Positions 1-9,414 of a stretch of 36,104 nucleotides of DNA are shown here, in pieces. The stretch comes from a virus. The notes under the pieces are model-generated. The model did not search any database, was not told where the DNA came from, and saw nothing but the letters and a program-made list of their open reading frames with translations. The stretch's first letter is position 1. Each line of letters opens with the position of its first letter. A program made the translations under genes and the position numbers. The stretch is from IMG/VR virus record IMGVR_UViG_3300009502_000123, positions 1 through 36,104 of that record; one strand, written 5' to 3'.

Positions 1-810
1 GGTGGAACCAGTGCCGGTGGTGGCGGTGGCGGTTCAGGGCAAGGTATTTTGGCAGCTGCCAGAATATCTCCAGGATCTACTTTAACTATAACTGTGGGCG
101 CAGGCGGTTCAGGAACTGCTGGCAGCAGCAGCACTGCCGGAGCATATGGTTATAGTTCAAGTTTATCGGGCGCTATTGGATCAAGTTCTTATGGTGGCGC
201 AGGCGGCGGATCAGGACCTGGTGGCAGCGGTAATAGTTTTTCTGGATCAGGTGGTGGTGGCGCCGGGGCCGGAGGTGGCGGTGGTGCAGCAGCTCCTTTT
301 TCAGCTGTTGGTGTAGCCAACAATGGTGGTTCTGGCGATACTGGTGCTACTGGAACTTATGCTGCTGGTGGTGGTGGTGGTACAGGTAGTGCTGGTGCTA
401 CAGCAGTTTTTGATGGTTCAACCAGTTATGCTGGATCAGGCGGTGCAGGTTATCAATATACTTTTACAAACAGCGGTTATACAACAGGATATCTTGGTGG
501 TGGTGGTGGTGGTGGCGTGCAGTTTGTTCCAGGATTGAGCCAACCTGCTGGTGGTGGATCAAATATTGGTGGTGATGGTTCATATTATTCAGCAGGTGAC
601 AATGGCGGCGCAGGTGTTGTCAATACCGGTAGTGGTGGTGGTGGTGGTGGCGATAGTGGTGGTAATGGTGGTAATGGTAGTTCAGGAGTTGTGATTTTAT
701 CAATACCAACTGCCAACTACAGTGGCACAACAACTGGTAGTCCAACTGTTACAACCAGTGGTAGTTATACCATATTAACTTACACATCATCAGGAACATA
801 TACTGGATAA
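1..810 (+). CDS. Glycine-rich tail protein, C-terminal part (gene cut by the window edge)
   Basis: The reading frame is open from base 1, so the start lies outside the left edge. Very Gly/Ser/Thr-rich, with poly-Gly runs and the segment ILAAARISPGSTLTITVGAG, which is typical of the Gly-rich proteins found at tail or fibre tips of many aquatic phages. The C-terminus turns into a short Thr/Ser/Tyr-rich beta-like segment (residues about 230 to 269 of this part). The 102 bases at the right edge (36003 to 36104) encode a matching N-terminus ending in poly-Gly, and joining the two ends keeps the frame, interrupted only by a TGA at the exact junction. A surface-exposed tail or fibre-tip role is inferred from composition and from its position right after the giant fibre gene. 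An internal ATG is absent near the left edge; a GTG or TTG start inside the window is unlikely because the family motif begins upstream. Confidence 0.8.
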   Translation, partial: GGTSAGGGGGGSGQGILAAARISPGSTLTITVGAGGSGTAGSSSTAGAYGYSSSLSGAIGSSSYGGAGGGSGPGGSGNSFSGSGGGGAGAGGGGGAAAPFSAVGVANNGGSGDTGATGTYAAGGGGGTGSAGATAVFDGSTSYAGSGGAGYQYTFTNSGYTTGYLGGGGGGGVQFVPGLSQPAGGGSNIGGDGSYYSAGDNGGAGVVNTGSGGGGGGDSGGNGGNGSSGVVILSIPTANYSGTTTGSPTVTTSGSYTILTYTSSGTYTG

Positions 811-819
811 GGAACGGAA

Positions 820-1098
820 ATGAGTCATTACGCAAAAATAGAAAATGGAATAGTAACACAGGTCATTGTGGCCGAAGCTGATGTGCTGCAACACTTCCCT
901 GGCACTTGGATTCAAACCAGCTACAATACTCGTGGCAATGCACATCCAAATGGTACTCCATTAAGAGGCAACTATGCAGGTGCAGGTTATATCTATGATG
1001 CTGATCACGATGTGTTCTATGCACCTCAACCTACACCCGAACACACATTAAATACTACAACCTGGCTGTGGGAACTGCCAACACAAGGAAACATATAA
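820..1098 (+). CDS. Small conserved phage tail-region protein, function unknown
   Basis: 92 residues. It opens with MSHYAKIENGIVTQVIVAE and carries an IQTSYNTRGN segment and a YAGAGYIYDADHDVFYAPQP segment. I recognise this pattern from small proteins next to tail fibre genes in marine phages, where the role is not established. The start has a good Shine-Dalgarno (GGAACGGAA) and the stop overlaps the next start (TAATG), so it is translationally coupled to the downstream structural gene. No membrane segment or catalytic motif is visible. A structural or assembly role at the tail is inferred from position only. Confidence 0.8.
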   Translation: MSHYAKIENGIVTQVIVAEADVLQHFPGTWIQTSYNTRGNAHPNGTPLRGNYAGAGYIYDADHDVFYAPQPTPEHTLNTTTWLWELPTQGNI

Positions 1099-2945
1099 TG
1101 CCAATGCAACAAGCAAGAACACCATTTAGCAATATGAGTTGGACACCAGATGTGCCCAGCACAGCATTGGCTGCAACAGAATACAACGACGGTCTCAATG
1201 TAGAAACAGATGTTCGTGGCATTCGCAGTGTGGCTGGAGATCAAACCATATTGAACACAGTGCCAGGTACTCCTACCTACATATCTGGTGGCTTTAGAGA
1301 AGATGGCAACTATTGGTTTATTGTAGCCACCGACGAGGGTTACTGGTGGGCCAGCAAAGGTGGCAGTTGGCAAAATATTACACCTGGTGGTGGACCCATC
1401 TCTGGCGGTTATACACAGTCAACCAACATTACTGATACTTGGAACGGTACTGTGCCATTTTTCAATGACACACAAAATCCTCCAATGTTCTGGGGCAATG
1501 GCGATGCCACTATGACTTTCTATAGTAACTTGCAGCCATTGACTATCAGTGACATTGTCTATGTTGATTCAGCGACACAACAAATACAGTTAAGTTCAAC
1601 ACTGGCATCAGCTCCATATCTTGCTGGTGATCGTATTGTTATTAGTGGTACTGGATCAAGCTATTATGATGGTACCTATGTTGTTGTAAGTTCAACTACA
1701 TCAACCATCAACTATACAGCCAGCCCTGGTGGCGCATATCCTGGCAATGGTGGCACAGTTGCTCCATTGTACAGTTGGAACTACAACAGCAACTGGAAAA
1801 GCGTCACAGCTGGATGGATGCGTCTATATTCAACTCCCAATGTGGGATCAATCTTGGTTGCTGGCAACTTAACTGCCATTGACCTAAACAACAATGTGCT
1901 ACAGTATCCTGTCACTGTGCAATGGAGTCAGGCTTTTGGTCTTAACCAAGCGCCAACAACTTGGACACCTACTGTGACCAATGTGGCCAACCAGTTGGAA
2001 GTTCCCTTGCGCGGACCTGCCATTGATGCTTTCCCATCAGGTGGTCAGTTCTTCTTGTGTTCATATTGGGACACAGTGGTATTCAGTCCACTGAACTATG
2101 CCACAACTACTGCACCTATTTTGGGTGTGCGTCTGTTTACCAGTGGTCGCGGACTACTCAGTGTCAACTGCTGGGCCATTGCCGACGACAAAGTCTATGG
2201 CGTAGATAGCAAAGACATTTGGGTTTTTGATGGTACCAGCTTTAGAGGTATTGGTAATCAACGAGTCAAAAACTGGTTCTATGACAACTTGAATCAGACC
2301 TATGTGCTGCGTGTCTATATGCGTACCAATACACAAAAGAATCAAATCGAGCTTTACTTCCCAGACAAGACAGCGTCCAATGGTGTGCCCAACAAGATGA
2401 TCAGTTATCGTTATGATCTTGACATTTGGAATCCACCTCGTGATGTCAGTCACGCCACGATGGCTGTAGAAAGTCCTGTATGGTCAGGCACAACACCCAA
2501 CTATGGTACAAGAACTATTGTCTATGCACAGGGTGTCACGGACCAATCGTTGGTACAAAAAGATCAAGGCTACAGTTTCTTGACGGGTGCTATCTCAAGC
2601 CGATTCCGTAGAGACAACATCAAAATCCTGCCCAACTACAGCAGCCAAGTTATGGTACATCGTATCTTGCCCGAAACTATCAACATTGACAGTCAAGGCC
2701 TACCATTGACCACAGCCAGTCCTGGTAATGTCACCATCACTGTAGAAGGTGCCTATGCTGTGGGCAGTGCTGCCAGCAATGTCACAGGTATCAATGTGCC
2801 AATGGATACTACTCAACCTTGGGCACAGGTCAATCAAGACAACTATCGTGTGAACACTGTGCAGATTACCAATGTCAGCAGTACCAATCTTTGGATGTGT
2901 AATGCCATAACTTGGCAATATACACAAGTGGAGGATACTCGTTAA
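1098..2945 (+). CDS. Large tail structural protein (possible tail hub/nozzle)
   Basis: 615 residues from the ATG at 1098, which overlaps the previous stop (TAATG) and has AAGGAAA upstream; an in-frame ATG 30 bases earlier lies inside the previous gene and is less likely. The early segment YNDGLNVETDVRGIRSVAGDQ followed by repeated Gly/Trp-rich beta strands (GNYWFIVATDEGYWW, WNGTVPFFNDTQNPPMFWGN) recalls phage tail-hub or DNA-stabilisation proteins of the P22 gp10 / T7 gp12 functional class, which often begin with an 'N-G-NV..-.-R...G.....G' pattern. The family assignment is an inference from that pattern and from its place between fibre and ejection genes. No enzyme motif is seen. Composition is rich in Thr, Asn, Tyr and Trp, as expected of a beta-rich virion protein. 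Confidence 0.75.
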   Translation: MPMQQARTPFSNMSWTPDVPSTALAATEYNDGLNVETDVRGIRSVAGDQTILNTVPGTPTYISGGFREDGNYWFIVATDEGYWWASKGGSWQNITPGGGPISGGYTQSTNITDTWNGTVPFFNDTQNPPMFWGNGDATMTFYSNLQPLTISDIVYVDSATQQIQLSSTLASAPYLAGDRIVISGTGSSYYDGTYVVVSSTTSTINYTASPGGAYPGNGGTVAPLYSWNYNSNWKSVTAGWMRLYSTPNVGSILVAGNLTAIDLNNNVLQYPVTVQWSQAFGLNQAPTTWTPTVTNVANQLEVPLRGPAIDAFPSGGQFFLCSYWDTVVFSPLNYATTTAPILGVRLFTSGRGLLSVNCWAIADDKVYGVDSKDIWVFDGTSFRGIGNQRVKNWFYDNLNQTYVLRVYMRTNTQKNQIELYFPDKTASNGVPNKMISYRYDLDIWNPPRDVSHATMAVESPVWSGTTPNYGTRTIVYAQGVTDQSLVQKDQGYSFLTGAISSRFRRDNIKILPNYSSQVMVHRILPETINIDSQGLPLTTASPGNVTITVEGAYAVGSAASNVTGINVPMDTTQPWAQVNQDNYRVNTVQITNVSSTNLWMCNAITWQYTQVEDTR

Positions 2946-3796
2946 TGAGTCAGTATCCCATCACTACACCACACGGTGTTTACGAAGCAGTCAACTATCT
3001 TGCATCAGGTCCCAGTGGCCTGGGACAAGCATTTCAGGGCTACAGCGATTACAATACCAAATACCTAACTGGTAACTATCGCTTGCCCTTTACACAAAGC
3101 AATGTGGGCAATGTCTATGTGGCCAATGTGTCCTGTACCAGTGGCGTACAACTTGACAGTGCTACTTTCCAATACAACTTTACATCAGCACAGCCAAGCC
3201 CTCCATTTCCGTTGGGTGCGCCTGTTTATGGTTATAACTTTGACAATAGTGAATACAATGGATCTTGGGAACCTATTGGTGTTGTGGCCTGTACCACAAC
3301 TTATGCCATTGTGAGAGCACAGAATCCTGGAGTATTTGGTAATACTTCAACTGGTTTATTGGGTTATACCATTACCAACAACGGTATTCCAAACTCCACA
3401 GATTGCAATGCTCGTGTGGTTGTCAACAGCGGTACTGACCGTGTGTTTATTAGTGCTCAACTTACTGACACATTAAGTTATGTGGGATCTGGCGATCTTA
3501 CTTATACTGTGCAAGTCAATAGATATTTTGGAGAACTGTCCAAAGATCCTACCAATCCTGACTACAAGTTTATTTTTGATGCCACTGTGAGTCAAAAAGT
3601 CTACACAAGAACTGGGCTAACTGGTCCTGGAACATTGGCCGAAATAGAAACTGTGTTTAGTACAGTTATTGACACACCTGCTCCAAACTATTATTGGTAT
3701 ATTCTTGAAGTGCAGTTTGATGCCACAGGCACACTGAATGTGAGTCAAGCAGCACTGGGACTTCGTAGCCTAAGTGCTCAGGTTGTAAAACAATAA
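2945..3796 (+). CDS. Virion structural protein, unrecognised
   Basis: 283 residues from the ATG at 2945, which overlaps the previous stop (TAATG) and is preceded by GGAGGA. The N-terminus (SQYPITTPHGVYEAVNYLAS) is followed by beta-rich, Thr/Tyr/Gly-rich sequence through to the C-terminus. No membrane segment, coiled coil or catalytic motif stands out. Tight coupling to the tail gene before it makes a tail or virion component the best inference. I cannot name a family. Confidence 0.7.
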   Translation: MSQYPITTPHGVYEAVNYLASGPSGLGQAFQGYSDYNTKYLTGNYRLPFTQSNVGNVYVANVSCTSGVQLDSATFQYNFTSAQPSPPFPLGAPVYGYNFDNSEYNGSWEPIGVVACTTTYAIVRAQNPGVFGNTSTGLLGYTITNNGIPNSTDCNARVVVNSGTDRVFISAQLTDTLSYVGSGDLTYTVQVNRYFGELSKDPTNPDYKFIFDATVSQKVYTRTGLTGPGTLAEIETVFSTVIDTPAPNYYWYILEVQFDATGTLNVSQAALGLRSLSAQVVKQ

Positions 3797-3800
3797 ATAC
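3794..3800 (+). promoter_or_regulatory. TAAATAC late-promoter-like motif at the 3804 gene
   Basis: AATAAATAC overlaps the stop codon of the preceding gene and ends 4 bases before the ATG at 3804. No Shine-Dalgarno is present between them. It matches the motif found before many other genes in this window. If it is a -10 type element the transcript would be leaderless. It also overlaps coding sequence, so chance cannot be excluded here. Confidence 0.4.
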
Positions 3801-3803
3801 TAG

Positions 3804-4217
3804 ATGCTACAAAATCCTATCTTTCAAGTCCTAAATGATACACAAGCAAGATTGATTTGGAATGATATCAAAGCAGGAGTTCAACGAGCCATAGATGGCA
3901 CTCCGGGCAATGAAATCAAAGACATAGAGCGTTATGTAATGACTGCCACAGCAAGAGTTATTGTGATCAAAGATGATGACAACAAGCGATTTGGCAGTGT
4001 GATTTATATGCCCATAGGTGATATGGCCTTTATTGTCAGCATCGAAGGCTATGATATGGTCAACATTGACAACGGAAGATGTTTTCACGATTATATGAAA
4101 ACATTGGGATTTAAGAATACAAACTGTCTTGCAGCACCTGTGCAGGCAAGACTGTGGAAACGATTGGGATATAAACCAGTCAAAACTTTATTGGAAAAAG
4201 ACATATGGGCGGAGTAG
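3804..4217 (+). CDS. GNAT-like acetyltransferase-fold protein in the ejection cluster
   Basis: 137 residues. The C-terminal pattern NCLAAPVQARLWKRLGYKPV resembles the last helix-strand of GNAT N-acetyltransferases (lYekLGFk type), and the strand pairs ARVIVIKDDDNKRFGSVIYM and DMAFIVSIEGY fit the central sheet. The acetyl-CoA loop (Q/RxxGxG/A) is not clear, so enzymatic activity is uncertain. It directly precedes and overlaps the repeat-rich ejection protein gene, and in T7-like phages a small protein (gp13) occupies the comparable place. The start codon lacks a Shine-Dalgarno but has a TAAATAC motif 4 bases upstream. Confidence 0.65.
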   Translation: MLQNPIFQVLNDTQARLIWNDIKAGVQRAIDGTPGNEIKDIERYVMTATARVIVIKDDDNKRFGSVIYMPIGDMAFIVSIEGYDMVNIDNGRCFHDYMKTLGFKNTNCLAAPVQARLWKRLGYKPVKTLLEKDIWAE

Positions 4218-6049
4218 TACAAGCAGTAGTAGACACAGCAAGCAATGTAGTCAATACAGTTGTAGATGATGTTGGCAGTGCTGTCAATACCGTTGGTAAT
4301 GCTGTTGGCAAAGTTGCCAGCGGAGCAGTTAATGTGGTTCACGATGCCGGCAGCGCCCTGAACAACTTTGTCAAAACAACCATCCCCGGGGGTTGGGTTG
4401 GTGTGGGCGCTGCCGCACTGCTGGCTGTAGGTGTCACTGATCCTGAGATCTTGGGTGCAGCCGACAACGGCACTGTGACCAGCACTATGTTGGAAAATGC
4501 TGGCTATGATCCTGGTGCTATTCAAACTGGACTCAGCAACTTGACTACTGAAAGTCAAGCAGCCGGTTTTGGTGCCAACATCAGCGAATACCAAACTGCT
4601 GCTACTGCTGGCTTTCACGATGCAGCAGAATATGATGCTGCCACCAGTGCAGGCTTTACCAACGCAACAGAATACAACTTGGCCACCAGCAGTGGCTTTA
4701 CCAATGCAGCAGAATACAATGCTGCACAGGCTGGAGGCTTTACTGATGCTGCAACTTACAATGCAGCAACGCACTTGGGCTACGCAACAGATGCTGCCTA
4801 CACAGCAGGTTCAGCAGGTGGTTTTGTCAATGCGGCTGAATACAATGCTGCTACCAGTGCTGGCTTTACCAATGCTGCCAACTATACCACAGCACAAAGC
4901 CTGGGCATTGGCACCAACGAAGGTTATCAAGCAGCCATACAAGAAGCAGGATTTACCAGCCCAGAAACATTCAACACTGCGGTCAAAGAAGGATTTAGCA
5001 ATGCAGCAACCTACAATACTGCCACTGCTGAAGGCTTTACCAATGCTGACACTTATAATCTGGCCAACAGCGAAGGCTTCAACAATGCAGCCACATATCA
5101 TACCGCTGAAGCAGAGGGCTTTACAGATGCCAACACCTATCACGATGCCACACAGTTAGGCTACAACAATGCCACTGACTATACCACAGGTACCAGTCAA
5201 GGTTATGCCAATGCTCACGATTACACATTGGGCAGCGGTGCAGGATTCCAAAATGCTGCACAATGGCAAACTGCTGGCGCAGGTGGTTATGGCACATTTG
5301 CAGACTATTCAGCAGCAGCCAAGCAGGCAGGCTTTACCAGCTTAGATGATTTCGAAACAGCATTAAATGCTGGATTTGGTGATGCAGGATCTGGTGTTGG
5401 CGCAGTCGATTGGGAAACAGCACAGGCTGCTGGTATTCCAACTTATGCCAAGTATGCTGCCGCAGTTGGTGCTGGTATGATTATACCTAACTTGATGCAG
5501 GCCTTGCCCACAAACGCTGCCGGAATGGGACCAGCAACACCTTACACTTGGGGTCACGCAGCAGCGCCCATCAACCCAGGTGCCAACCCAGGCCTACTAG
5601 CAGGACAAGTCAATGACTTCTATAATAATGCTCCCGGTAGCCTTGCTGATACTTACTATTGGGGTGTGCATAATCCATTGAATGGCACCAACAACATCAG
5701 CGGTCAATACAACACAGATACCAATGCGCCAGCAACACCTTTTGGTGCAGCACAAAGCGCAGTTGGCGGAAACGAATACTTGAACATTCCACAGTTTGTA
5801 CAAAACACTATTGGAAACCCAAGTTACCAAAAGATGACTGGTTCGCCAGGTCCCTACGAGACCACAGCAGTGCCAGCATTCAGCATACCTGCCAGTTACT
5901 ACACTGACCAAACGCAGGCAGTAAATCCAGGCATTGGACAAAGTTATGGTGGACCCAGATTGAGCCCACTCACTATTGCCAATCCAACATTAAATACACT
6001 AACACCCGTCGCTCCTGCCGGGGCAACCAACGCTGGGCAACCCGTATAA
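4205..6049 (+). CDS. Repeat-rich internal virion (ejection) protein candidate
   Basis: 614 residues, Ala/Asn/Thr/Gly-rich, starting inside the end of the upstream gene (13-base overlap). The N-terminal 60 residues are Val/Ala-rich and amphipathic, followed by a hydrophobic stretch (VGVGAAALLAVGV). From about residue 120 to 395 it is built from roughly 19 copies of a 14-residue unit of the form G-[FY]-x-x-A-x-x-Y-x-x-A-x-x-x. A second hydrophobic segment (AAVGAGMIIPNLM) follows, then a Pro/Asn-rich C-terminus. Size, Ala-rich helical composition and position before the transglycosylase gene suggest one of the proteins ejected with the DNA. The repeat family is not one I can name. Confidence 0.75.
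   Translation: MGGVVQAVVDTASNVVNTVVDDVGSAVNTVGNAVGKVASGAVNVVHDAGSALNNFVKTTIPGGWVGVGAAALLAVGVTDPEILGAADNGTVTSTMLENAGYDPGAIQTGLSNLTTESQAAGFGANISEYQTAATAGFHDAAEYDAATSAGFTNATEYNLATSSGFTNAAEYNAAQAGGFTDAATYNAATHLGYATDAAYTAGSAGGFVNAAEYNAATSAGFTNAANYTTAQSLGIGTNEGYQAAIQEAGFTSPETFNTAVKEGFSNAATYNTATAEGFTNADTYNLANSEGFNNAATYHTAEAEGFTDANTYHDATQLGYNNATDYTTGTSQGYANAHDYTLGSGAGFQNAAQWQTAGAGGYGTFADYSAAAKQAGFTSLDDFETALNAGFGDAGSGVGAVDWETAQAAGIPTYAKYAAAVGAGMIIPNLMQALPTNAAGMGPATPYTWGHAAAPINPGANPGLLAGQVNDFYNNAPGSLADTYYWGVHNPLNGTNNISGQYNTDTNAPATPFGAAQSAVGGNEYLNIPQFVQNTIGNPSYQKMTGSPGPYETTAVPAFSIPASYYTDQTQAVNPGIGQSYGGPRLSPLTIANPTLNTLTPVAPAGATNAGQPV
4607..5390 (+). repeat. Tandem 42-base (14-residue) coding repeat, about 19 degenerate copies
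   Basis: Copies such as GFTNATEYNLATSS, GFTNAAEYNAAQAG, GFTDAATYNAATHL, GFSNAATYNTATAE and GFNNAATYHTAEAE follow one another without gaps. Gly and an aromatic start each unit, an aromatic sits at position 8 and Ala at positions 5 and 11. Two units are 15 residues long. DNA copies have diverged at many third positions, so the array is kept by selection on the protein rather than being a recent duplication. Confidence 0.9.
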
Positions 6050-6068
6050 GGAACACAAAGGATAAACG

Positions 6069-6836
6069 ATGAGTAAAAGCACACAAGGCGGAACAACAAC
6101 AGTTACCCCACAACTAACACCAGAACAAAGAGCAATGTTGTCAGCACAGACTGGCCTGTTTACCAGCACAGTTGCACCCAGCTATCAACAAGCAGTTGGC
6201 GGCGCAACTAACCTGTACAACAACACAGCCAGCGGCGTAACCAATGCAGCACAGAACTTGGCAGGCACAGCAGCACAAGCACAGAACACACTAGGTTCAA
6301 CAGGCCAAAGCGCATTGAACACAGGCATCAGCGGACTTGAAAACTTGTTCAGCCCACAGTATCAACAACAACAGTTGCAGGCAGCACTACAACCAGCACA
6401 GGCTCAATACCTACAAAATATGGCCAATCAAAATGCACAGTTTGGCGGAGCAGGTGAACTAGGTAGTGCTCGTAATGCCTTGGCGGCAGCACAGACTGCT
6501 GGACAAACACAGGCAAGTCAACAACAGGCAGCAGCCGGTGTAGAATCACAGATTGCACAGCAACAACAGGCAGCGGCCAACAGTTTGATCAGCGCAGGTC
6601 AAGCAGGCCTGGGTGGAGCACAAACAGCAGCACAAAATCAAATCACCGCTGCAATGGCACCACAACAACTGTACAATCAATATGCCAGCGTGTTGTTTGG
6701 AACTCCAGCATCAAGTTACGCTCCAAGTTTTGGTGGCACACAAGGTTCTACACAAACAGGCAACCAAACTTCTACAAACTTAAACAGTGGATTAACTGGG
6801 TTAACAGCAGGTGCCCTATTAGGCACATTACTGTAA
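6069..6836 (+). CDS. Gln/Ala-rich internal virion protein candidate
   Basis: 255 residues, dominated by Gln, Ala, Thr, Ser and Gly, with long predicted helical stretches (PQYQQQQLQAALQPAQAQYL and similar). The C-terminus (GLTGLTAGALLGTLL) is hydrophobic and could insert into a membrane. Composition and size resemble small ejection proteins such as T7 gp14 or P22 gp7, although there is no convincing sequence signature. It lies 20 bases after the repeat-rich gene and 9 bases before the transglycosylase gene, with AAGGATAAACG before its ATG. Confidence 0.7.
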   Translation: MSKSTQGGTTTVTPQLTPEQRAMLSAQTGLFTSTVAPSYQQAVGGATNLYNNTASGVTNAAQNLAGTAAQAQNTLGSTGQSALNTGISGLENLFSPQYQQQQLQAALQPAQAQYLQNMANQNAQFGGAGELGSARNALAAAQTAGQTQASQQQAAAGVESQIAQQQQAAANSLISAGQAGLGGAQTAAQNQITAAMAPQQLYNQYASVLFGTPASSYAPSFGGTQGSTQTGNQTSTNLNSGLTGLTAGALLGTLL

Positions 6837-6845
6837 GGATAAAAA

Positions 6846-9413
6846 ATGGCATTTTTTGATAAACTTGATCAGTTGGCAGGCATTGACCCTAACAGTACTT
6901 TTGGTTCTGCTCTGAATCAAATGACTGGTAATGTTCAACAACCTGCGGCACAAGCACCAGTGACCAATGCTCCTGTTGCGCCACAGGCACAACCTGTAGA
7001 GCAAGCACAACCACAACCACAGATGCAGCCTGCTATGGCAGCACAACCTATGGCTCCTGTTAACCCCACACAAATGGGCCCAACACAGGCAGCAGCAATG
7101 GGACAACAACCTGCCAATCCATTGAACCAACCAGTTGGTCCAATGCCACAAGCAATGGCTCCTGCACCACAAGCACGAGCAGCTGGACCCATCCAACCTG
7201 TCAGCACAACTATGCAGCCTGGTGGAGCACAACCTATTCCTACAGCAGTTGCACCTGCACAGGATCCTGTGTATCAACGAATGCTGAATGTTGAAAGTGG
7301 CAACAAAGATTATCAACCAAATGGTCAACCTGTAACAAGTAGTGCTGGAGCTATGTATGCAGCACAAGTTATGCCTGCCACAGCACACAATCCAGGCTTC
7401 GGTATCCAACCAGTAACAGCAGAAACACCATCTGAATATGACCGCGTGGGTCGTGAGTATCACCAAAAGATGCGTGAGAAGTATGGCGACGAAGAAAAAG
7501 CAGCAGCAGCCTACAACGCAGGTCCAGGTCGTGTTGATCGTGCTGTCAAGTTGGCAGAACAACACGGTGGTGACTGGAGATCTTATCTACCAGCAGAGAC
7601 CAAACAGTATCTTGCCAAAGTCAATCCTAATGCAGCCATTCATCAAGTGTCCGCAGTAAATCGTGCTGCCGAACAAGAGACACCTGAAATAAAAACAACA
7701 GGCAATCAAGAACACGATGAACTGATTGCTGCCGGTAATGATCCACAAAGATTAGTTAGTATTGCAATGGACAACACAGGCAAGTACAGTGATGCCACAC
7801 GCAAAGCAGCCAACCAAACTATGTTGGATATGCTGGGTCACGGTCACGGTATGGAGCAGGCCAAGAATGAGTTGACAGCAGCAGCACAGAATGGCAACAT
7901 TCTACCTGTGGTAAACAAAGCTGCCCGCAACACTCCAGAAGGCAGTCGCTTCCGTGCTATGCTGTATGAGTTGGCAGGTGCCAAACAAGCAGCAGCAGAT
8001 GAATACAACAAGCTGGGCGTTGGCTCAACTTGGCAACCTGGGTTGATGATGGGTGCCGACAATAAACTGCAACGCTATGCAGTTTATATGAGTCCTGATG
8101 GACAAGCCAAACGAGCCATTGACAGTACCACAGGACAAGAAATAACTGATCCAAAAATCTTATCGTCACTGAATGGTGGTGGTATGGGTGGTATGGGTCT
8201 AAAATCCGGTGGACTAAGACAAGGCGCCACAACTGGTAATACCTATGAGGTAATGACTGACAAAAATGGTAACACATTCTACAGAGATCCCAAGACAGGT
8301 GCTTTAAGCCCAACACTGAGTGAGAACTTGGTCAATGTAGGATCTAAGACTCTTACTCGTCTTGAACAAGAACAAGCACAGAAAGTCAAGAACAAGTTTG
8401 TGGCCGACAATGATACATTGGCTACCAAATCAGGTGGATGGAATCATCACCCAACTTTTGGTTCACGCCAAGAAATGTTGGATGCTGCCGAACAACAATA
8501 CCAAGGTATGTTGAGTGGTACAACTAAGATTCCAGCAGCAGAAGTTGCACAGGGTCCTATTCCTACTGAACCAGCAGTGGCCAAGCCCGGAGAAGCAGCA
8601 GCACCAGTTGCTCCAAATGCAGCGCCAGCAGCCAAACCAGAAACTGCAAAAGGCGCAGTGCGCCCATACGATGCCAATGACTTTATTGATCGTTATGCAA
8701 TGGATGCAATGAATGGCAAAGCACCAATGCCTAGTATGTCGTCAAGTGGCTTAAATCCACAACAGCGAGCAGCAGTTGAAAAACGCATTGGCGAACTAAG
8801 TCAGCAGACTGGTACCACAGTTGATCGTAATGCGTTTAAGGCAACACAAGGTGCTAATGTGGCAAATGAAAAAGCATTTGCTACAGGACAACAAGGCAAT
8901 GCTGTTCGTAGTATGAACACTGCCATTGACCATATGGATACGCTTCGCGAACAAATCAAGAAGTTGCCTAATGGACAATATCCAGCAATCAATGATATCA
9001 TTACCAACTATGCTCGTGCTACTGGTGATTCTCGCATCAACAGCTATGACGCAGCAGCTGGACTTATTGCTGCTGAAGTTACCAAAGCCATTGTTGCCAA
9101 TGGTGGTACTGGCAATGAGCGTGAAGAAAAAGAAAAACTATTGTCTGTTAGAAACAACCCAGAAGCATTGCGCGGTGTGTTAAACAGTTATACACAGTTG
9201 TTGGGCGGACAGTTGCACGAACTCAAAGGTCAATACGAAGCCAATGGTGGCAAAAACTGGGATCCAAAAGTCAGCAACAGAACAATGTATGCCATCAGTG
9301 AATCAAACATTCACAGACAACTTAGCGACCAAGACAGACAAGCGATTGACTGGGCGAGAAACAATGCCAAAGATCCTCGCGCAGAAACTATTAGAAAGAG
9401 ATTAGGACTATAA
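6846..9413 (+). CDS. Internal virion protein with lytic transglycosylase (SLT) domain
   Basis: 855 residues. Residues 1 to about 140 are Pro/Gln/Ala-rich and likely disordered. Residues about 143 to 260 form a lysozyme-like lytic transglycosylase domain: catalytic Glu is E150 in LNVESGN, followed by SSAGAMYAAQVMPATA and by AAYNAGPGR with Y223 and N224, the three classical SLT motifs. Such domains cut peptidoglycan glycan strands and open the wall during DNA entry. The remaining 600 residues are helical, with a second Pro/Ala-rich linker near 570 to 610, and probably form the ejection channel component. The gene is the largest of the ejection cluster. It is the only peptidoglycan-cleaving domain I could recognise in the window. 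Confidence 0.9.
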   Translation: MAFFDKLDQLAGIDPNSTFGSALNQMTGNVQQPAAQAPVTNAPVAPQAQPVEQAQPQPQMQPAMAAQPMAPVNPTQMGPTQAAAMGQQPANPLNQPVGPMPQAMAPAPQARAAGPIQPVSTTMQPGGAQPIPTAVAPAQDPVYQRMLNVESGNKDYQPNGQPVTSSAGAMYAAQVMPATAHNPGFGIQPVTAETPSEYDRVGREYHQKMREKYGDEEKAAAAYNAGPGRVDRAVKLAEQHGGDWRSYLPAETKQYLAKVNPNAAIHQVSAVNRAAEQETPEIKTTGNQEHDELIAAGNDPQRLVSIAMDNTGKYSDATRKAANQTMLDMLGHGHGMEQAKNELTAAAQNGNILPVVNKAARNTPEGSRFRAMLYELAGAKQAAADEYNKLGVGSTWQPGLMMGADNKLQRYAVYMSPDGQAKRAIDSTTGQEITDPKILSSLNGGGMGGMGLKSGGLRQGATTGNTYEVMTDKNGNTFYRDPKTGALSPTLSENLVNVGSKTLTRLEQEQAQKVKNKFVADNDTLATKSGGWNHHPTFGSRQEMLDAAEQQYQGMLSGTTKIPAAEVAQGPIPTEPAVAKPGEAAAPVAPNAAPAAKPETAKGAVRPYDANDFIDRYAMDAMNGKAPMPSMSSSGLNPQQRAAVEKRIGELSQQTGTTVDRNAFKATQGANVANEKAFATGQQGNAVRSMNTAIDHMDTLREQIKKLPNGQYPAINDIITNYARATGDSRINSYDAAAGLIAAEVTKAIVANGGTGNEREEKEKLLSVRNNPEALRGVLNSYTQLLGGQLHELKGQYEANGGKNWDPKVSNRTMYAISESNIHRQLSDQDRQAIDWARNNAKDPRAETIRKRLGL

Positions 9414-9414
9414 A

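Noticed and set aside
323-538. Val/Leu-rich forward frame that looks like membrane protein
   Set aside because: Out-of-frame reading of GGT repeats of the Gly-rich gene.
4091-4774. 227-codon leftward frame opposite the repeat-rich gene
   Set aside because: Cys/Ser/Ile-rich shadow of the Ala/Asn/Thr repeats in the forward gene.
6828-7565. 245-codon leftward frame opposite the transglycosylase gene
   Set aside because: Cys/Leu/His-rich composition is what the complement of Gln/Ala/Pro codons gives; no ribosome site and the forward frame has clear enzyme motifs.
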